From assembly GCA_964476595.1 (NCBI GenBank), contig CAYZCL010000108.1:1-64000 (forward strand): a stretch of 64,000 nt of DNA, in the 5' to 3' direction. The notes beneath the pieces were generated by a model. The model was not told the origin of the DNA, did not search any database, and saw only the letters and a program-made list of their open reading frames with translations. The position numbers were made by a program, and so were the translations under genes. This DNA is from JALSRD01 sp964476595. GTDB lineage: Bacteria > Desulfobacterota > Desulfobacteria > Desulfobacterales > JALSRD01. Positions 48,386 through 57,929 of the stretch are shown here, piece by piece; position 1 is the first letter of the stretch, and the number at the start of each line of letters is the position of its first letter.

Positions 48386-49423
48386 ATGTATAAGAAATTC
48401 TTCGGCTTCAAGGAACGCCCCTTTCAGCTGGTTCCCAATCCCGAGTACCTGTTCCTGAGCAAGAGCCACGAGGAGGCCCTGGCCCACCTGACCTACGGGG
48501 AATACGAGGGCGACGGCTTCGTGGAGATCACCGGCGAGGTGGGCACCGGCAAGACCACCCTGTGCCGTGTGTTCCTGGAGAATCTCAACAGCGACACGGT
48601 GGCGGCCTACATCTTCAACCCCAAGCTCGACGCCTTGCAGATGCTCAAGGCCATCAACGACGAATTCGGCCTGGATGCCCGCGCCGACAACACCAAGGAC
48701 CTGATCGACACCCTCAACCGCTTCCTCATCGAGAAGAAAAAGAAGGGGCAGCGGGTGATCGTGATCATCGACGAGGCCCAGAACCTCTCCAAGCCGGTGC
48801 TGGAGCAGTTGCGCCTGCTGTCCAACCTGGAAACCACCACCAGCAAACTGCTGCAGATCTTCCTGGTGGGCCAGCCGGAGCTGGCCGAGATGCTGGACTC
48901 GGCCGAACTGCGCCAGCTGGGGCAGCGCATCAGCCTGAGCGCGCACCTCGTGCCGTTGTCCTTCCGGGAGACGTGCGAATACATCGAGCACCGCATCCAC
49001 ATCGCATCGGCCCAAAAGCCCAAGGCGAAGTTCACGCGCGCGGCCATGCGCCGCATCTACCGCTTTTCCGGCGGCATCCCCCGCCTGATCAACATCGCCT
49101 GCAACCGGGCGCTGCTCACAGCCTTCGGCCTCGGCCAGCACACCATCACCAGGCGCATCGCCGAGATCTCCATCCGCGAACTGACGGCCCGCGCCGGCTT
49201 CGGCAAGGGCACACCGTCAACCTCGCCGCTGATGGTGCTGGCGCTGGCGTTTGTCTGCCTGGCGCTGGTCGTGGTGGTGCTCCTGCGCTTCGACATCATC
49301 AGGCTGCCGCAGTTTACCGATCAGCCGGCCGTGACCCGGCAGGTGCCGGCGGACAGCCCCGCCCACGGGGGGCCGGCCCCGGAAGCAGGCCGCCGCCCGA
49401 CCGCCCCGGGGGCCAACCCGTGA
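48386..49423 (+). CDS. ExeA/GspA-type AAA ATPase
   Basis: A 345-residue membrane-anchored ATPase: YKKFFGFKERPFQLVPNPEYLF (the standard ExeA opening, trimmed), Walker A GEVGTGKTT at 50-58, Walker B VIVIIDEAQNL, sensor LFLVGQPEL-like FLVGQPELAEML, and a helix near 275-297 (LMVLALAFVCLALVVVVLLRF, trimmed by one). The cytoplasmic ATPase thus tethers to the inner membrane; ExeA helps place the type II secretin in the peptidoglycan. The tail is Pro/Gly-rich. GGAGAAG precedes the ATG. GspB follows 57 bp downstream. Confidence 0.9.
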   Translation: MYKKFFGFKERPFQLVPNPEYLFLSKSHEEALAHLTYGEYEGDGFVEITGEVGTGKTTLCRVFLENLNSDTVAAYIFNPKLDALQMLKAINDEFGLDARADNTKDLIDTLNRFLIEKKKKGQRVIVIIDEAQNLSKPVLEQLRLLSNLETTTSKLLQIFLVGQPELAEMLDSAELRQLGQRISLSAHLVPLSFRETCEYIEHRIHIASAQKPKAKFTRAAMRRIYRFSGGIPRLINIACNRALLTAFGLGQHTITRRIAEISIRELTARAGFGKGTPSTSPLMVLALAFVCLALVVVVLLRFDIIRLPQFTDQPAVTRQVPADSPAHGGPAPEAGRRPTAPGANP

Positions 49424-49480
49424 AAACGCCTGCACCCGTGCGCATCCGCAAACGAGACGGCCAATGAGAAAACGTCAGCC

Positions 49481-50233
49481 GTGAGTTCGATACTGGAGGC
49501 ACTGAAAAAAGCCGAAGCCGAGTCCCCCTCGCGGGACCCCGTGCAGGTGCGCGCGGGCAAGCTGACGCTGGGCGTCCAGCGGACCCCGTCGCCCCGCCGG
49601 CGCCTGGGGTGGATCGCACCGGCCGGGGTGCTGCTGCTGGCGGCCGCCGGCGCACTGTGGCTTTTCAGACCGCAGCACCGGGTGCAAAGCGCCGCCAACG
49701 TCCAGGCCTACCGCATCACGGCGCCGGACGGACCCCGGACGCCCCCCGCACGGACCGCCCCGAAGGCGACGGCCGGCGGCGGGAGCACGAACCAGGCCGG
49801 CGGGCCCGAAACCCGTGCCGCGGGGCACGCCGCGGCGCCGCCTTCCGCCCATTCGAACGCCGCGCGGACGGCGGCACCGGCAGTGCGCCGCCCGCAATCC
49901 CCGCCCCCGCAACAGCGGACGCAGGTCCGGCGGGCGCCCGCCCCGGCCCGGCAGCCCCGCCCGGCCGCCGGCACCGCGCCGCGCACCACGGGAACCGCCC
50001 GGTCCGCACGCCGCGCCCCGGCCGAACCCGTCTACGAAACCAGTTCCTCCGGCCTCACGCTGCAGGCCATCGCCTGGGACCCCGACGCGCGCAAGCGCTT
50101 CGCGGTGGTTAACAACCAGATCGTGCGCGAGGGGCAGAGCGTGAACGGCAAGCTGGTGGAGCGCATCGCCGAGGACCGGATCATCGTGGCGCGCGGGGGT
50201 CGACGCTGGAAGATCGAATTCCGCATCGACTAG
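49481..50233 (+). CDS. GspB-like secretion-assembly protein
   Basis: A 250-residue inner-membrane protein: MSSILEALKKAEAE (the hallmark GspB N-terminus), a transmembrane helix at about 43-62 (WIAPAGVLLLAAAGALWLF), a long Ala/Pro/Arg-rich disordered linker, and a C-terminal T2SSB domain (GLTLQAIAWDPDARKRFAVVNNQIVREGQSVNGKLVERI, read in parts). With ExeA it forms the complex that opens peptidoglycan for the secretin. The start is GTG without a strong ribosome site. No gsp structural genes are in the window. Confidence 0.86.
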   Translation: MSSILEALKKAEAESPSRDPVQVRAGKLTLGVQRTPSPRRRLGWIAPAGVLLLAAAGALWLFRPQHRVQSAANVQAYRITAPDGPRTPPARTAPKATAGGGSTNQAGGPETRAAGHAAAPPSAHSNAARTAAPAVRRPQSPPPQQRTQVRRAPAPARQPRPAAGTAPRTTGTARSARRAPAEPVYETSSSGLTLQAIAWDPDARKRFAVVNNQIVREGQSVNGKLVERIAEDRIIVARGGRRWKIEFRID

Positions 50234-50319
50234 GGAACGGCGGTGGCTCAAGAAAAACCCGGAAAGTGCGGAAAAAAGCCAGGGGGCCAATGCGTGACCG
50301 CACGGAAGGATCGAGAATA

Positions 50320-51330
50320 ATGCTGCACGAGCGCCGACACCACATCCTGGTGGTCGATGACGAGGACCTGATACGCGACATCCTGCGCGAGGGCCTGGAG
50401 CAGGCCGGGTACGAATGCCGCACGGCCGCCGACGGCCTCGAGGCCCTGGAGATTCTCGAACACGAACCCGTCGACGTGGTCATCACCGACATTTCCATGC
50501 CGCGTCTGGACGGCATCCAACTGGCCGACCGCATCCACCGCAGCCACAGCGCCGACGTCATCGTGATGACCGGCTTCGCCGAAAACCTGAGCTACGAGGA
50601 CATCATCGCGCGCGGCGCCAGCGACTTCATCCAGAAACCGGTGGGGGTGCGCGAAATCATCCTGCGCCTGGAACGGGTCATCCGCGAACGCACCATCTCT
50701 TCCGAGCAGCGGCGCACCGAGGAGGAACTGCGCAGCAGCCTGCAGAAACTGCGGCGGGTGCTCAGCCAGACGGTCAACGCGCTGGCCTCGTCGCTGGAAA
50801 AACGCGACCCCTACACCGCCGGCCACCAGCAGCGCGTGGCGCGCCTGGCCCACGCCGTGGCGCTGGAGATGGGACTGCCCGAAGAACAGGCCGAGGGTAT
50901 CCGCATCGCCGGCATCCTGCACGACATCGGCAAGATCTCGGTGCCCACCGGCATCCTCACCAAGCCGGGGAGGTTGAGCGTCAACGAGTTCAACCTCATC
51001 AAGGAACACCCCCAGGTGGGTTACGACATCCTCAAGGACATCGAGTTCGACCCGCCCGTGGCCACCAGCATCATCCAGCACCACGAGCGCCTCGACGGCA
51101 GCGGCTATCCATCGGGGATGGCGGCCGGGGACATCATCATGGAGGCCCGCATCCTGGCCGTCACCGACGTGGTGGAGGCCATGGCCTCCCACCGCCCCTA
51201 CCGCCCCAGCCTGGGCGTGGACCGCGCGCTGGCCGAAATCGCCGCCCACAGCGGCACCCTCTACGACCCGGATGTCGTAAAGGCCTGTCTCACGTTATTC
51301 GAGCAACACCGCGATTTTTTTGATAAATAA
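50320..51330 (+). CDS. Response regulator with HD-GYP cyclic-di-GMP phosphodiesterase output
   Basis: A 336-residue two-component regulator. Receiver domain 5-120: LVVDDED with acidic pocket, phospho-acceptor Asp57 in VVITDISMP, Lys in DFIQKPVGV. A coiled coil (122-150) leads to an HD-GYP domain: HQQRVARLAH, HDIGKISVP, and HHERLDGSGYPSG (the GYP motif). It probably degrades c-di-GMP when phosphorylated. The Met at this position has GAAGGA 9 nt upstream; two earlier in-frame starts add a poor leader. No partner kinase is adjacent. Convergent with purQ. Confidence 0.93.
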   Translation: MLHERRHHILVVDDEDLIRDILREGLEQAGYECRTAADGLEALEILEHEPVDVVITDISMPRLDGIQLADRIHRSHSADVIVMTGFAENLSYEDIIARGASDFIQKPVGVREIILRLERVIRERTISSEQRRTEEELRSSLQKLRRVLSQTVNALASSLEKRDPYTAGHQQRVARLAHAVALEMGLPEEQAEGIRIAGILHDIGKISVPTGILTKPGRLSVNEFNLIKEHPQVGYDILKDIEFDPPVATSIIQHHERLDGSGYPSGMAAGDIIMEARILAVTDVVEAMASHRPYRPSLGVDRALAEIAAHSGTLYDPDVVKACLTLFEQHRDFFDK

Positions 51331-51374
51331 TCTTACACTGGGTATCGCACGGCATCCCCCTCGAGGGCGATTTC

Positions 51375-52199
51375 TCAGGCACCGTCCCGCAGGTATCGCA
51401 CCGCGTTGCGGAACAGCTGCACGCCGATACCCTCCGGGGGCGGCTCCGGTTCCCCGGCCCGCAGGCGGCGCCGGCGATCCAGGTTCCAGTCGGGGTGGTT
51501 GGCGAAGTGGTTGAAGGCCTCGGGGTGGGGCATCAGGCCGAACACGCGCCCGCTGGGGTCGCAGATGCCGGCGATGTCGCCCAGCGAACCGTTGGGGTTG
51601 TCGGGGAACCGGCCTTCGGCGGGGCGACCGTCACCGCCGGCGTACTGCATGACCACCTGGTTTTGCGCGAAGAGGCGCGTGACGACCTCCTCGTCAGCGG
51701 TGAACTTGCCCTCGCCGTGTCGCACCGGCAGCGCGATGCGCTCCAGGCCGCGGGTGAAGACGCAAGGCGACGCCGGGTTGACCTTCAGGTCGACCCACTG
51801 GTCCCGGAAATTACCGCAGTCGTTGGCCGTCAGCGCCACGCAGCGCTCGCCGTAGCGCCCGTCGAAACCCGGCAGCAGGCCGAAGTTGGCCAGGGTCTGG
51901 AAGCCGTTGCAGATGCCTATCACCAGGTTGCCGGCCTCGATGAAGGCCAGGATGCGCTCGCCGATGTGGGTCTTGAGCCGCACGGCCTGCAGCACCCCGG
52001 CGCCGTGGTCGTCGCCCCAGCTGAAGCCGCCGCCGAAGACCAGGATGCGGCAGTCGTCCAGGCGGTCCGGCTCGGCGATGAGGGCGTTGATGTGGGTGCG
52101 CCGCACCCGCGCGCCGGCCAGTTCCAAGGCGTAGGCCGTTTCCAGGTCGCAGTTGAGGCCGAAGCCCGTCAGCACCATTGCGTTGACGTCACGAGTCAT
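51375..52199 (-). CDS. purQ: Phosphoribosylformylglycinamidine synthase, glutaminase subunit PurQ
   Basis: A 274-residue class I glutamine amidotransferase giving ammonia to PurL in step 4 of purine synthesis. Catalytic Cys in GICNGFQTLANFGLLP and the His-Glu pair in MPHPEAFNHF are present, plus GGFSWGDDHGAG. Start ATG shares one base with the purSL stop (TGATG), so the two are coupled and form one complex. Confidence 0.93.
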   Translation of the reverse strand: MTRDVNAMVLTGFGLNCDLETAYALELAGARVRRTHINALIAEPDRLDDCRILVFGGGFSWGDDHGAGVLQAVRLKTHIGERILAFIEAGNLVIGICNGFQTLANFGLLPGFDGRYGERCVALTANDCGNFRDQWVDLKVNPASPCVFTRGLERIALPVRHGEGKFTADEEVVTRLFAQNQVVMQYAGGDGRPAEGRFPDNPNGSLGDIAGICDPSGRVFGLMPHPEAFNHFANHPDWNLDRRRRLRAGEPEPPPEGIGVQLFRNAVRYLRDGA

Positions 52200-55192
52200 C
52201 ACAGTTCTCCAAACGGGGCCTTCCAGGCCCTTCTGAGGCCGTCCAGTCCCGCATCCACGATGGTTTCCCCCGCCAGCCCGGTAATGCGCAGCCGCCTGTC
52301 GGCGGTAACGCGGCCGACGTCGGCCAGCGGCAATCCCCTGAAGCGCTCCTCGAAGGCGCCGCGGTCGTCGGGTGCCACGGTGACGATGAAGCGGCCGGCC
52401 GACTCCGAAAACAGCAGGCGGTCGTCGCGCACACAGTCCTCGGCCGGCACGCGGCGCAGGTCCACGTCCATGCCCAGGTCGGCCGCCAGGGCCACCAGGG
52501 CCAGGTGCACGCCCAGGCCGCCGCTGTAGACGCCGTGCACCGAGGCGGCCAGGTCGGCGGCCACGGCCCCCGACAGCGCCCGGTACAGGGGCGCAAAATC
52601 GTCGGGGCGCACGCGCGGCACACGCAGCCCGGTGAAGCCCAGGTGGGCGAAATACTCGGACCCGCCCAGTTCGTCGCGCGTCGTGCCCAGCAGGTAAACC
52701 CGGTCGCCTTCGAACTTGCTCTCCAGGGTGGTGCAGCGTGTGATGTCCTCGATCACCGCGACGGCCGAAAACTGCAGTGTCTCCAGGGCCGAGACCTTGC
52801 GCGTCTCGCCGTAGGGCCCGGCCAGGTGTCCGTCGACGTACATGCTGTCCTTTCCGGAGAGCAGCGGGATGCCGTAGGCCAGGCACAGGTCTTTGAGCGC
52901 GCGGCAGGAACGCACCAGCTGCGCGGCCTTGAAGCGCCCGTCCGGGTTGCCCGCCGGGTCGTAGCCGATGCTCGGCCAGCAGAAATTGTCCACCCCGCCG
53001 ATGTGTTCGGGGTCAGCGCCCACGGCCACCAGCCGTCGCACGGCCTCGTCGATGGTACAGGCCGTCATGTGGTAGGCGTCGATGGCCGAGTAGGCGGGCA
53101 GCAGCGCCTGGGAAAAGGCCAGCCCGCGGGGCGAGTCCAGCACCGGCCGGATAACGGCCGCATCCGAGGGCACGTCGCGCCGGCGGCCCACCAGGGGCTT
53201 GACGATGCTCGAGCCCTGCACCTCGTGGTCGTACTGGCGGGTGATCCACTCCTTGCTGCACAGGTTGGGGCGCGCCAGCATGTCGGCCAGCAGGCGATCG
53301 TAGTCACGGGGCGCCCCGATGACGGGTTCGCACAGGCCGCGGCTTTCGGGCGAACGCCAGTGGGCGTCGAACTCCCACTGCGGAAAGCCGGCCGTCAACA
53401 GGTCCAGGTCCACGTAGGCGCAGGTCTCGCCTTTCCAGGTGACGTGCAGCTTGCCCGAGTCGGTGTAGCGGCCGATGACGGTGCTCTCGACGGCGTGCAG
53501 CCGCGAGAGCGCCATGAAGCGCTCCAGGTCTTCGGGGGCGATGGCGACCGTCATGCGCTCCTGGGACTCGGACACCCAGATCTCCCACTGGTCCAGACCC
53601 TCGTACTTGAGCGGCACGCGGTCCAGCTCGACCTCGCAGCCGCCGGCGAAACGCGCCGACTCGCCGATGGACGAGGACAGTCCGCCGCCGCCGTTGTCGG
53701 TGATGAAGCGGATCAGACCCTGGTCGCGGGCCTCTATCAGGAAGTCGTGCATCTTCTTCTGGGTGTAGGGGTCGCCGATCTGCACGTGTCCGGCGGGCGT
53801 GTTCTCGCTGAAGACCTCGGATGAGGCCGTCACGCCGTGGATGCCGTCTTTTCCCACGCGGCCGCCGCACATGATGATCAGGTCTCCCGGGCGGGTGCGC
53901 TTCTCGTGCGAGGGGCGCCCGGCCACTTCGGCCGGCATCATGCCCACGGCGGTCACGAAGACCAGGGACTTTCCGATGTAGCCGGGGTCGAAGAGCACCT
54001 GTCCGAAGGTGGTCGGCACGCCGCTCTTATTGCCGCCGTCGCGCACACCCTCGATGACACCGTCCAGCAATCGGCGGGGGTGCAGGTGGGGCCTGAGGTC
54101 CCCGTCGTAGTCCCGCGGCCCCACGCAGAAGCCGTAGCTGCCCATCACCAGGCGGGCGCCCAGGCCGGTGCCCATGGGGTCGCGGTAGACGCCCACGATG
54201 CCGGTGATGGCGCCGCCGTAAGCCTCCATGTTGGACGGCGAGTTGTGGGTCTCGCCGGTGATGACGTAGAGGTTATCGTCGTCGAAGCGCCCCACGCCGG
54301 CATTGTCCCAGAGCACCGAGACCACCCAGTCCTTGCGCTTCTGCAGCGCCAGGGTGGGCGCCTCGATGCAGGTCTTGAAAAGACTGTCGACGGTCTCGCT
54401 CTCGCCGCTGTCCAGGTCACGGTAGCGGAAGAGACCGCGGAAGGTGTTGTGGTTGCAGTGGTCGCTGCGGGCCTGGGAGATGTACTCCAGCTCGAGATCG
54501 GTGGGGTCCGAGAGCCCCACCGCGGCGCGCGCCCGGCGCACCTCGGGGTCCAGGAAGTAGGCCCGGATGGTGGGGATGTCGGCCGGGTTGAGCGCCAGGT
54601 TGCGGCGGTCGCTGATGCGCCGCAGCTCCTCGTCGCTGCCGATGGAGATCACCTCCACCGTGGGCGTGTGGTCCAGCACCACCCTGGGCACGTTCGGCCC
54701 CACGCCCTGCCGCGGGTCCCAGCCGGCGGCGTCGATGACCTTCCAGCGCTGGATGATGTCGTTGGCCAGCAGTTCGGCGGCGATGCGGGCGGCGCCCTCG
54801 CGGTCCAGGTTTCCGCCGCGCACGCAGTAGCGCCGCGAGGTGTAGACGGCCTCGCCCTCGGCCAGGCGGATGCCCAGCACGTCTTCCAGGGCTTCGGCGG
54901 CCGTGCTGCCGGGGTTGTCGCGCACGCCGGGGCGGTACCCCACCCAAATGGTCCAGTCGAAGTCCACCGCCAGGGGGCGGTAGGAGGAGACCTGGGTGAC
55001 GGGGTTGGTGAAGACCTCCCGCCGGAGGATCTCGCGCTGTGCGTCCGTCAGGCGTACGTCGAAGGTGACGATGTGCACGGTGCGCACGGCGGACAGTTCG
55101 AAGCCGAAGTAGTCGCGGGCCTTGCGTCGGATGGCCTCGCCTTCGGCGTCCAGCAGGTGCGGTTTGAGGGTGATTTCCAGCTGAAAGGGCAT
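52199..55192 (-). CDS. purL: Phosphoribosylformylglycinamidine synthase PurS-PurL fusion (PurSL)
   Basis: A 997-residue enzyme that makes FGAM from FGAR, ATP and ammonia. The first ~85 residues (MPFQLEITLKPHLLDAEGEA ... TFDVRLTDAQREIL) match the small PurS subunit, fused ahead of PurL. PurL motifs include YISQARSDHCNHNTF, GETHNSPSNMEAYGG, GVYRDPMGTGLGARL, DNGGGGLSSSIGESA and LLSGKDSMY. It is longer than Bacillus PurL (~740) because of PurS and large inserts. The Met before PFQLE is the natural PurS start; the ribosome site is weak. It follows rseP by 88 bp and is coupled to purQ. Confidence 0.94.
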   Translation of the reverse strand: MPFQLEITLKPHLLDAEGEAIRRKARDYFGFELSAVRTVHIVTFDVRLTDAQREILRREVFTNPVTQVSSYRPLAVDFDWTIWVGYRPGVRDNPGSTAAEALEDVLGIRLAEGEAVYTSRRYCVRGGNLDREGAARIAAELLANDIIQRWKVIDAAGWDPRQGVGPNVPRVVLDHTPTVEVISIGSDEELRRISDRRNLALNPADIPTIRAYFLDPEVRRARAAVGLSDPTDLELEYISQARSDHCNHNTFRGLFRYRDLDSGESETVDSLFKTCIEAPTLALQKRKDWVVSVLWDNAGVGRFDDDNLYVITGETHNSPSNMEAYGGAITGIVGVYRDPMGTGLGARLVMGSYGFCVGPRDYDGDLRPHLHPRRLLDGVIEGVRDGGNKSGVPTTFGQVLFDPGYIGKSLVFVTAVGMMPAEVAGRPSHEKRTRPGDLIIMCGGRVGKDGIHGVTASSEVFSENTPAGHVQIGDPYTQKKMHDFLIEARDQGLIRFITDNGGGGLSSSIGESARFAGGCEVELDRVPLKYEGLDQWEIWVSESQERMTVAIAPEDLERFMALSRLHAVESTVIGRYTDSGKLHVTWKGETCAYVDLDLLTAGFPQWEFDAHWRSPESRGLCEPVIGAPRDYDRLLADMLARPNLCSKEWITRQYDHEVQGSSIVKPLVGRRRDVPSDAAVIRPVLDSPRGLAFSQALLPAYSAIDAYHMTACTIDEAVRRLVAVGADPEHIGGVDNFCWPSIGYDPAGNPDGRFKAAQLVRSCRALKDLCLAYGIPLLSGKDSMYVDGHLAGPYGETRKVSALETLQFSAVAVIEDITRCTTLESKFEGDRVYLLGTTRDELGGSEYFAHLGFTGLRVPRVRPDDFAPLYRALSGAVAADLAASVHGVYSGGLGVHLALVALAADLGMDVDLRRVPAEDCVRDDRLLFSESAGRFIVTVAPDDRGAFEERFRGLPLADVGRVTADRRLRITGLAGETIVDAGLDGLRRAWKAPFGEL

Positions 55193-55280
55193 GGCGGCGG
55201 GCTCCGCGTTTTGGGGTTGGATTGCCGGCAGGGGGCCGTGCGCGGCGGCCCCGGTGCTGTCTTTCGGCGGCGTGGCCGGG

Positions 55281-56348
55281 CTAGCTGAAGAACATGCGCG
55301 TGATGTCATTGTAAAACACGAAAATCATCAGCAGAATCAGAATGAAAATGCCGGCCTGCTGGGCGATCTCGCGGGCGCGCAGGCTCAGCGGGCGCCGCAG
55401 GACGGCCTCGATGGTGAAAAACATCAGGTGGCCGCCGTCGAGCACCGGGATGGGCAGAAAGTTGAGGATCGCCAGGTTGATGCTCAGCAGCGCGATGAAG
55501 AAGGCCAGGTTGGAGGTCCCCTCCTTGGCCTGCTGCCCGGCCATTTCGGCGATCATCAGCGGCCCGCCCAGGGTCTTGGCCGACACGCTGCCCTGGATCA
55601 GCTTGACGACGCTGAGCACGGTCAGCCTGGTGATCTGCCAGGTCTGCACCACGCTCTGGCCCATGGCCTCCAGCGGTCCCAGCGTCACGGCGCGGGTGTC
55701 CCCGGCCGAGGTGATACCGATCACGTAGCGCGAGATTTCCTCGCCGAAGATGTTGCGTGTCTTGGTCGGCTCGGGTGTCACCGTCAGCGCCAGCTCCTGC
55801 CCGTCGCGACGCACGGTCAGCGTCAGCGGCCGGCCGCCGCTTCCCGTGATCACGCCGGCCATCTGCTCCCAGGTGTCCACCGGCCGTCCGTCGATGGCCA
55901 CGATGCGGTCGCCGTTCTGCAGGCCGGCCCGCGCGGCCGGAGAGTCCGGCGTCACCTTGCCCACGGTGGGCTGCAGCACGAAGGTGCCGGAGACCAGGAA
56001 GAGCACGAAGAAGATGACCACCGCCAGCAGGATGTTGAACACCGGTCCGGCGGCCACGATCAGGAAACGGCGGGTCAGGGATTTGTGGGTGAAAGACAGC
56101 GGCAGCAGCTCCGGGGGCACCTCGACGTCGGGCTCGTCGCCCACCATCTTGACGTAGCCGCCCAGCGGAATGGCGGAAATACGGTAGTCCGTCAGCCCGA
56201 TCTTTTTGCCCACGATGCGCGGGCCGAAGCCCAGGGAGAACTTCTCGACCCCCACGCCGCACAGGCGCGCCACGATGAAATGGCCGAACTCGTGCACGAA
56301 GATGAGCACACCCAGCACGATGATGAAGGCAAAGACACTGGTGGTCAT
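55281..56348 (-). CDS. rseP: Site-2 intramembrane zinc protease RseP
   Basis: A 355-residue inner-membrane protease of the M50B family. Zinc motif HEFGH at residues 19-23, third ligand region NFLPIPVLDGGHL, and a single PDZ domain in the periplasmic loop (VTPDSPAARAGLQNGDRIVAIDG). E. coli RseP has two PDZ domains; one is normal in this phylum. It cleaves anti-sigma factors and signal peptide remnants in the membrane. It lies 4 bp behind cdsA; the usual dxr gene is missing from between them. Confidence 0.94.
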   Translation of the reverse strand: MTTSVFAFIIVLGVLIFVHEFGHFIVARLCGVGVEKFSLGFGPRIVGKKIGLTDYRISAIPLGGYVKMVGDEPDVEVPPELLPLSFTHKSLTRRFLIVAAGPVFNILLAVVIFFVLFLVSGTFVLQPTVGKVTPDSPAARAGLQNGDRIVAIDGRPVDTWEQMAGVITGSGGRPLTLTVRRDGQELALTVTPEPTKTRNIFGEEISRYVIGITSAGDTRAVTLGPLEAMGQSVVQTWQITRLTVLSVVKLIQGSVSAKTLGGPLMIAEMAGQQAKEGTSNLAFFIALLSINLAILNFLPIPVLDGGHLMFFTIEAVLRRPLSLRAREIAQQAGIFILILLMIFVFYNDITRMFFS

Positions 56349-56352
56349 GAGG

Positions 56353-57168
56353 TCACAATCCTACAAGGGTACGGAACAGATAGGTCGCCGGCGCCACGAA
56401 AAGCAGAGCGTCGATGCGGTCCAGGATGCCCCCGTGGCCGGGCAGCAGCCGCCCGGAGTCCTTGACCCCCGAGGTGCGCTTGAGAATCGACTCGAACAGG
56501 TCGCCCAGCTGCCCCAGGGCCGCGGCCGCGGCGCAGAAGAGCAGGACCTCGGGCCACGGCACGCCGGGCAGGCCCAGCAGTTTGACGAGTGCCCCGGCCG
56601 CCACGGAGCCGCCCACGCCGCCCAGCGCCCCGGCCACGGTCTTTCCGGGGCTGACGTTGGGTCGCAGCTTGCGACGGCCCCAGCGGCGCCCTGCGTAGAA
56701 GGCGGCCGTGTCACCGGCGAAGGACACCGCCAGCACCAGGAACACCCAGGCCGCCCCGCGGTCGCCGGTTCGGTAGAGCAGCACCAAGCAGGCCAGCGAC
56801 AGGGGCACGTAGACCACACCGCAGACCTGGCGCACCACCAGCGAGACGGCCGGGAAACCTTCCCGGAAACGAAAAACGAGAAACAGCGCGCAGGCCGCCA
56901 GGTCGAGGAACAGGATCCCCGGGATGACGGTCGTCGCGCGCTGGTAGGCCGCCCACACGAGCCCCGCGGCGGCCGTCGCGGCCAGGGCCAGCAGCACGCG
57001 CACGTCGGTGTCGAAGCCCTCGGCGAAAACGATGCGGAAATACTCCCACAGGCCCAGCAGAGCCACCAGGCCGGCCAGCAGGGCCAGCAGAAACGGGGGG
57101 CCGAAGGCGATCATCGCCAACAGCGGCGGCAGCAGGACGATTCCGGTGATCCAGCGGTTGCGGTGCAT
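56353..57168 (-). CDS. cdsA: Phosphatidate cytidylyltransferase CdsA
   Basis: A 271-residue integral membrane enzyme with about eight helices making CDP-diacylglycerol from phosphatidate and CTP. The family signature near the C-terminus reads LKRTSGVKDSGRLLPGHGGI then LDRIDALLF. The Met at MHRNRWITG is chosen because AGGAGG lies 6 nt upstream. It is 11 bp behind uppS and 4 bp before rseP. Confidence 0.95.
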   Translation of the reverse strand: MHRNRWITGIVLLPPLLAMIAFGPPFLLALLAGLVALLGLWEYFRIVFAEGFDTDVRVLLALAATAAAGLVWAAYQRATTVIPGILFLDLAACALFLVFRFREGFPAVSLVVRQVCGVVYVPLSLACLVLLYRTGDRGAAWVFLVLAVSFAGDTAAFYAGRRWGRRKLRPNVSPGKTVAGALGGVGGSVAAGALVKLLGLPGVPWPEVLLFCAAAAALGQLGDLFESILKRTSGVKDSGRLLPGHGGILDRIDALLFVAPATYLFRTLVGL

Positions 57169-57179
57169 GCGGCACCTCC

Positions 57180-57929
57180 TCAGGAAGTCACCCGCCCGAA
57201 ACGGCGGTCGCGCTTCTGGTACTCGCGGATGATGGCAAGATACTCCTCGCGGCTGAAGTCGGGCCACAGCGTCCGGGTGACGAAGATCTCGCTGTAGGCG
57301 ATCTGCCAGAGCAGAAAGTTGCTCACGCGCATCTCCCCGCTGGTGCGGATCAGCAGGTCCGGGTCCGGCATGCCGCGGGTGTACAGGCGGTCGGCGACCA
57401 CCTGCTGGGAGACGTCCTCCGGTCGCAGCCGCCCGGCGGCCACGTCGGCGGCCACGGCGCGTACCATGGCGGTGATCTCGTCCCGGGCGCCGTAGCTCAG
57501 CGCCAGGTTGAGCAGCAGCCCGGTGTTTTCGCGGGTCACGTCCATGGTGTGGTCCACCGCCTGCCGGACGTCCTCGGGCAGGCGCTGCAGGTCACCGATG
57601 GCGTTGAAACGGATGTTGTTCTCCAGCATGTCCGCCTTTTCGGACCGCAGGAAGCGCTTGAGCAGCGTCATGAGGGCCGAGATCTCGGTCTGGGGACGCT
57701 GCCAGTTTTCGGAGGAAAAGGCGTAGAGGGTCAACACCGGGATGCCGATCTCGCGGCTGGTGCGCACCACCATGCGCACGGTCTCGGCGCCCTGCTCGTG
57801 CCCCTTGATGCGGTTCAGGAGGCGGGACTTGGCCCAGCGGCCGTTGCCGTCCATGATGACGGCGACGTGGGCCGGGAGCCGGTCGCCGTCAAGGTCGAAA
57901 CGCTGCAGGACGGTTTCATTAGAATTCAA
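57180..57929 (-). CDS. uppS: Undecaprenyl/isoprenyl diphosphate synthase UppS
   Basis: A 249-residue cis-prenyltransferase making the C55 lipid carrier for peptidoglycan and O-antigen. Catalytic Asp27 in HVAVIMDGNGRWAK, plus GHEQGAETVR, LTLYAFSSENWQRP and the C-terminal DLLIRTSGEMRVSNFLLWQ. The start is TTG overlapping the frr stop region by 11 nt, with AAGGAAAT upstream; no in-frame ATG or GTG is better. Part of the rpsB to purQ gene run. Confidence 0.94.
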   Translation of the reverse strand: MNSNETVLQRFDLDGDRLPAHVAVIMDGNGRWAKSRLLNRIKGHEQGAETVRMVVRTSREIGIPVLTLYAFSSENWQRPQTEISALMTLLKRFLRSEKADMLENNIRFNAIGDLQRLPEDVRQAVDHTMDVTRENTGLLLNLALSYGARDEITAMVRAVAADVAAGRLRPEDVSQQVVADRLYTRGMPDPDLLIRTSGEMRVSNFLLWQIAYSEIFVTRTLWPDFSREEYLAIIREYQKRDRRFGRVTS

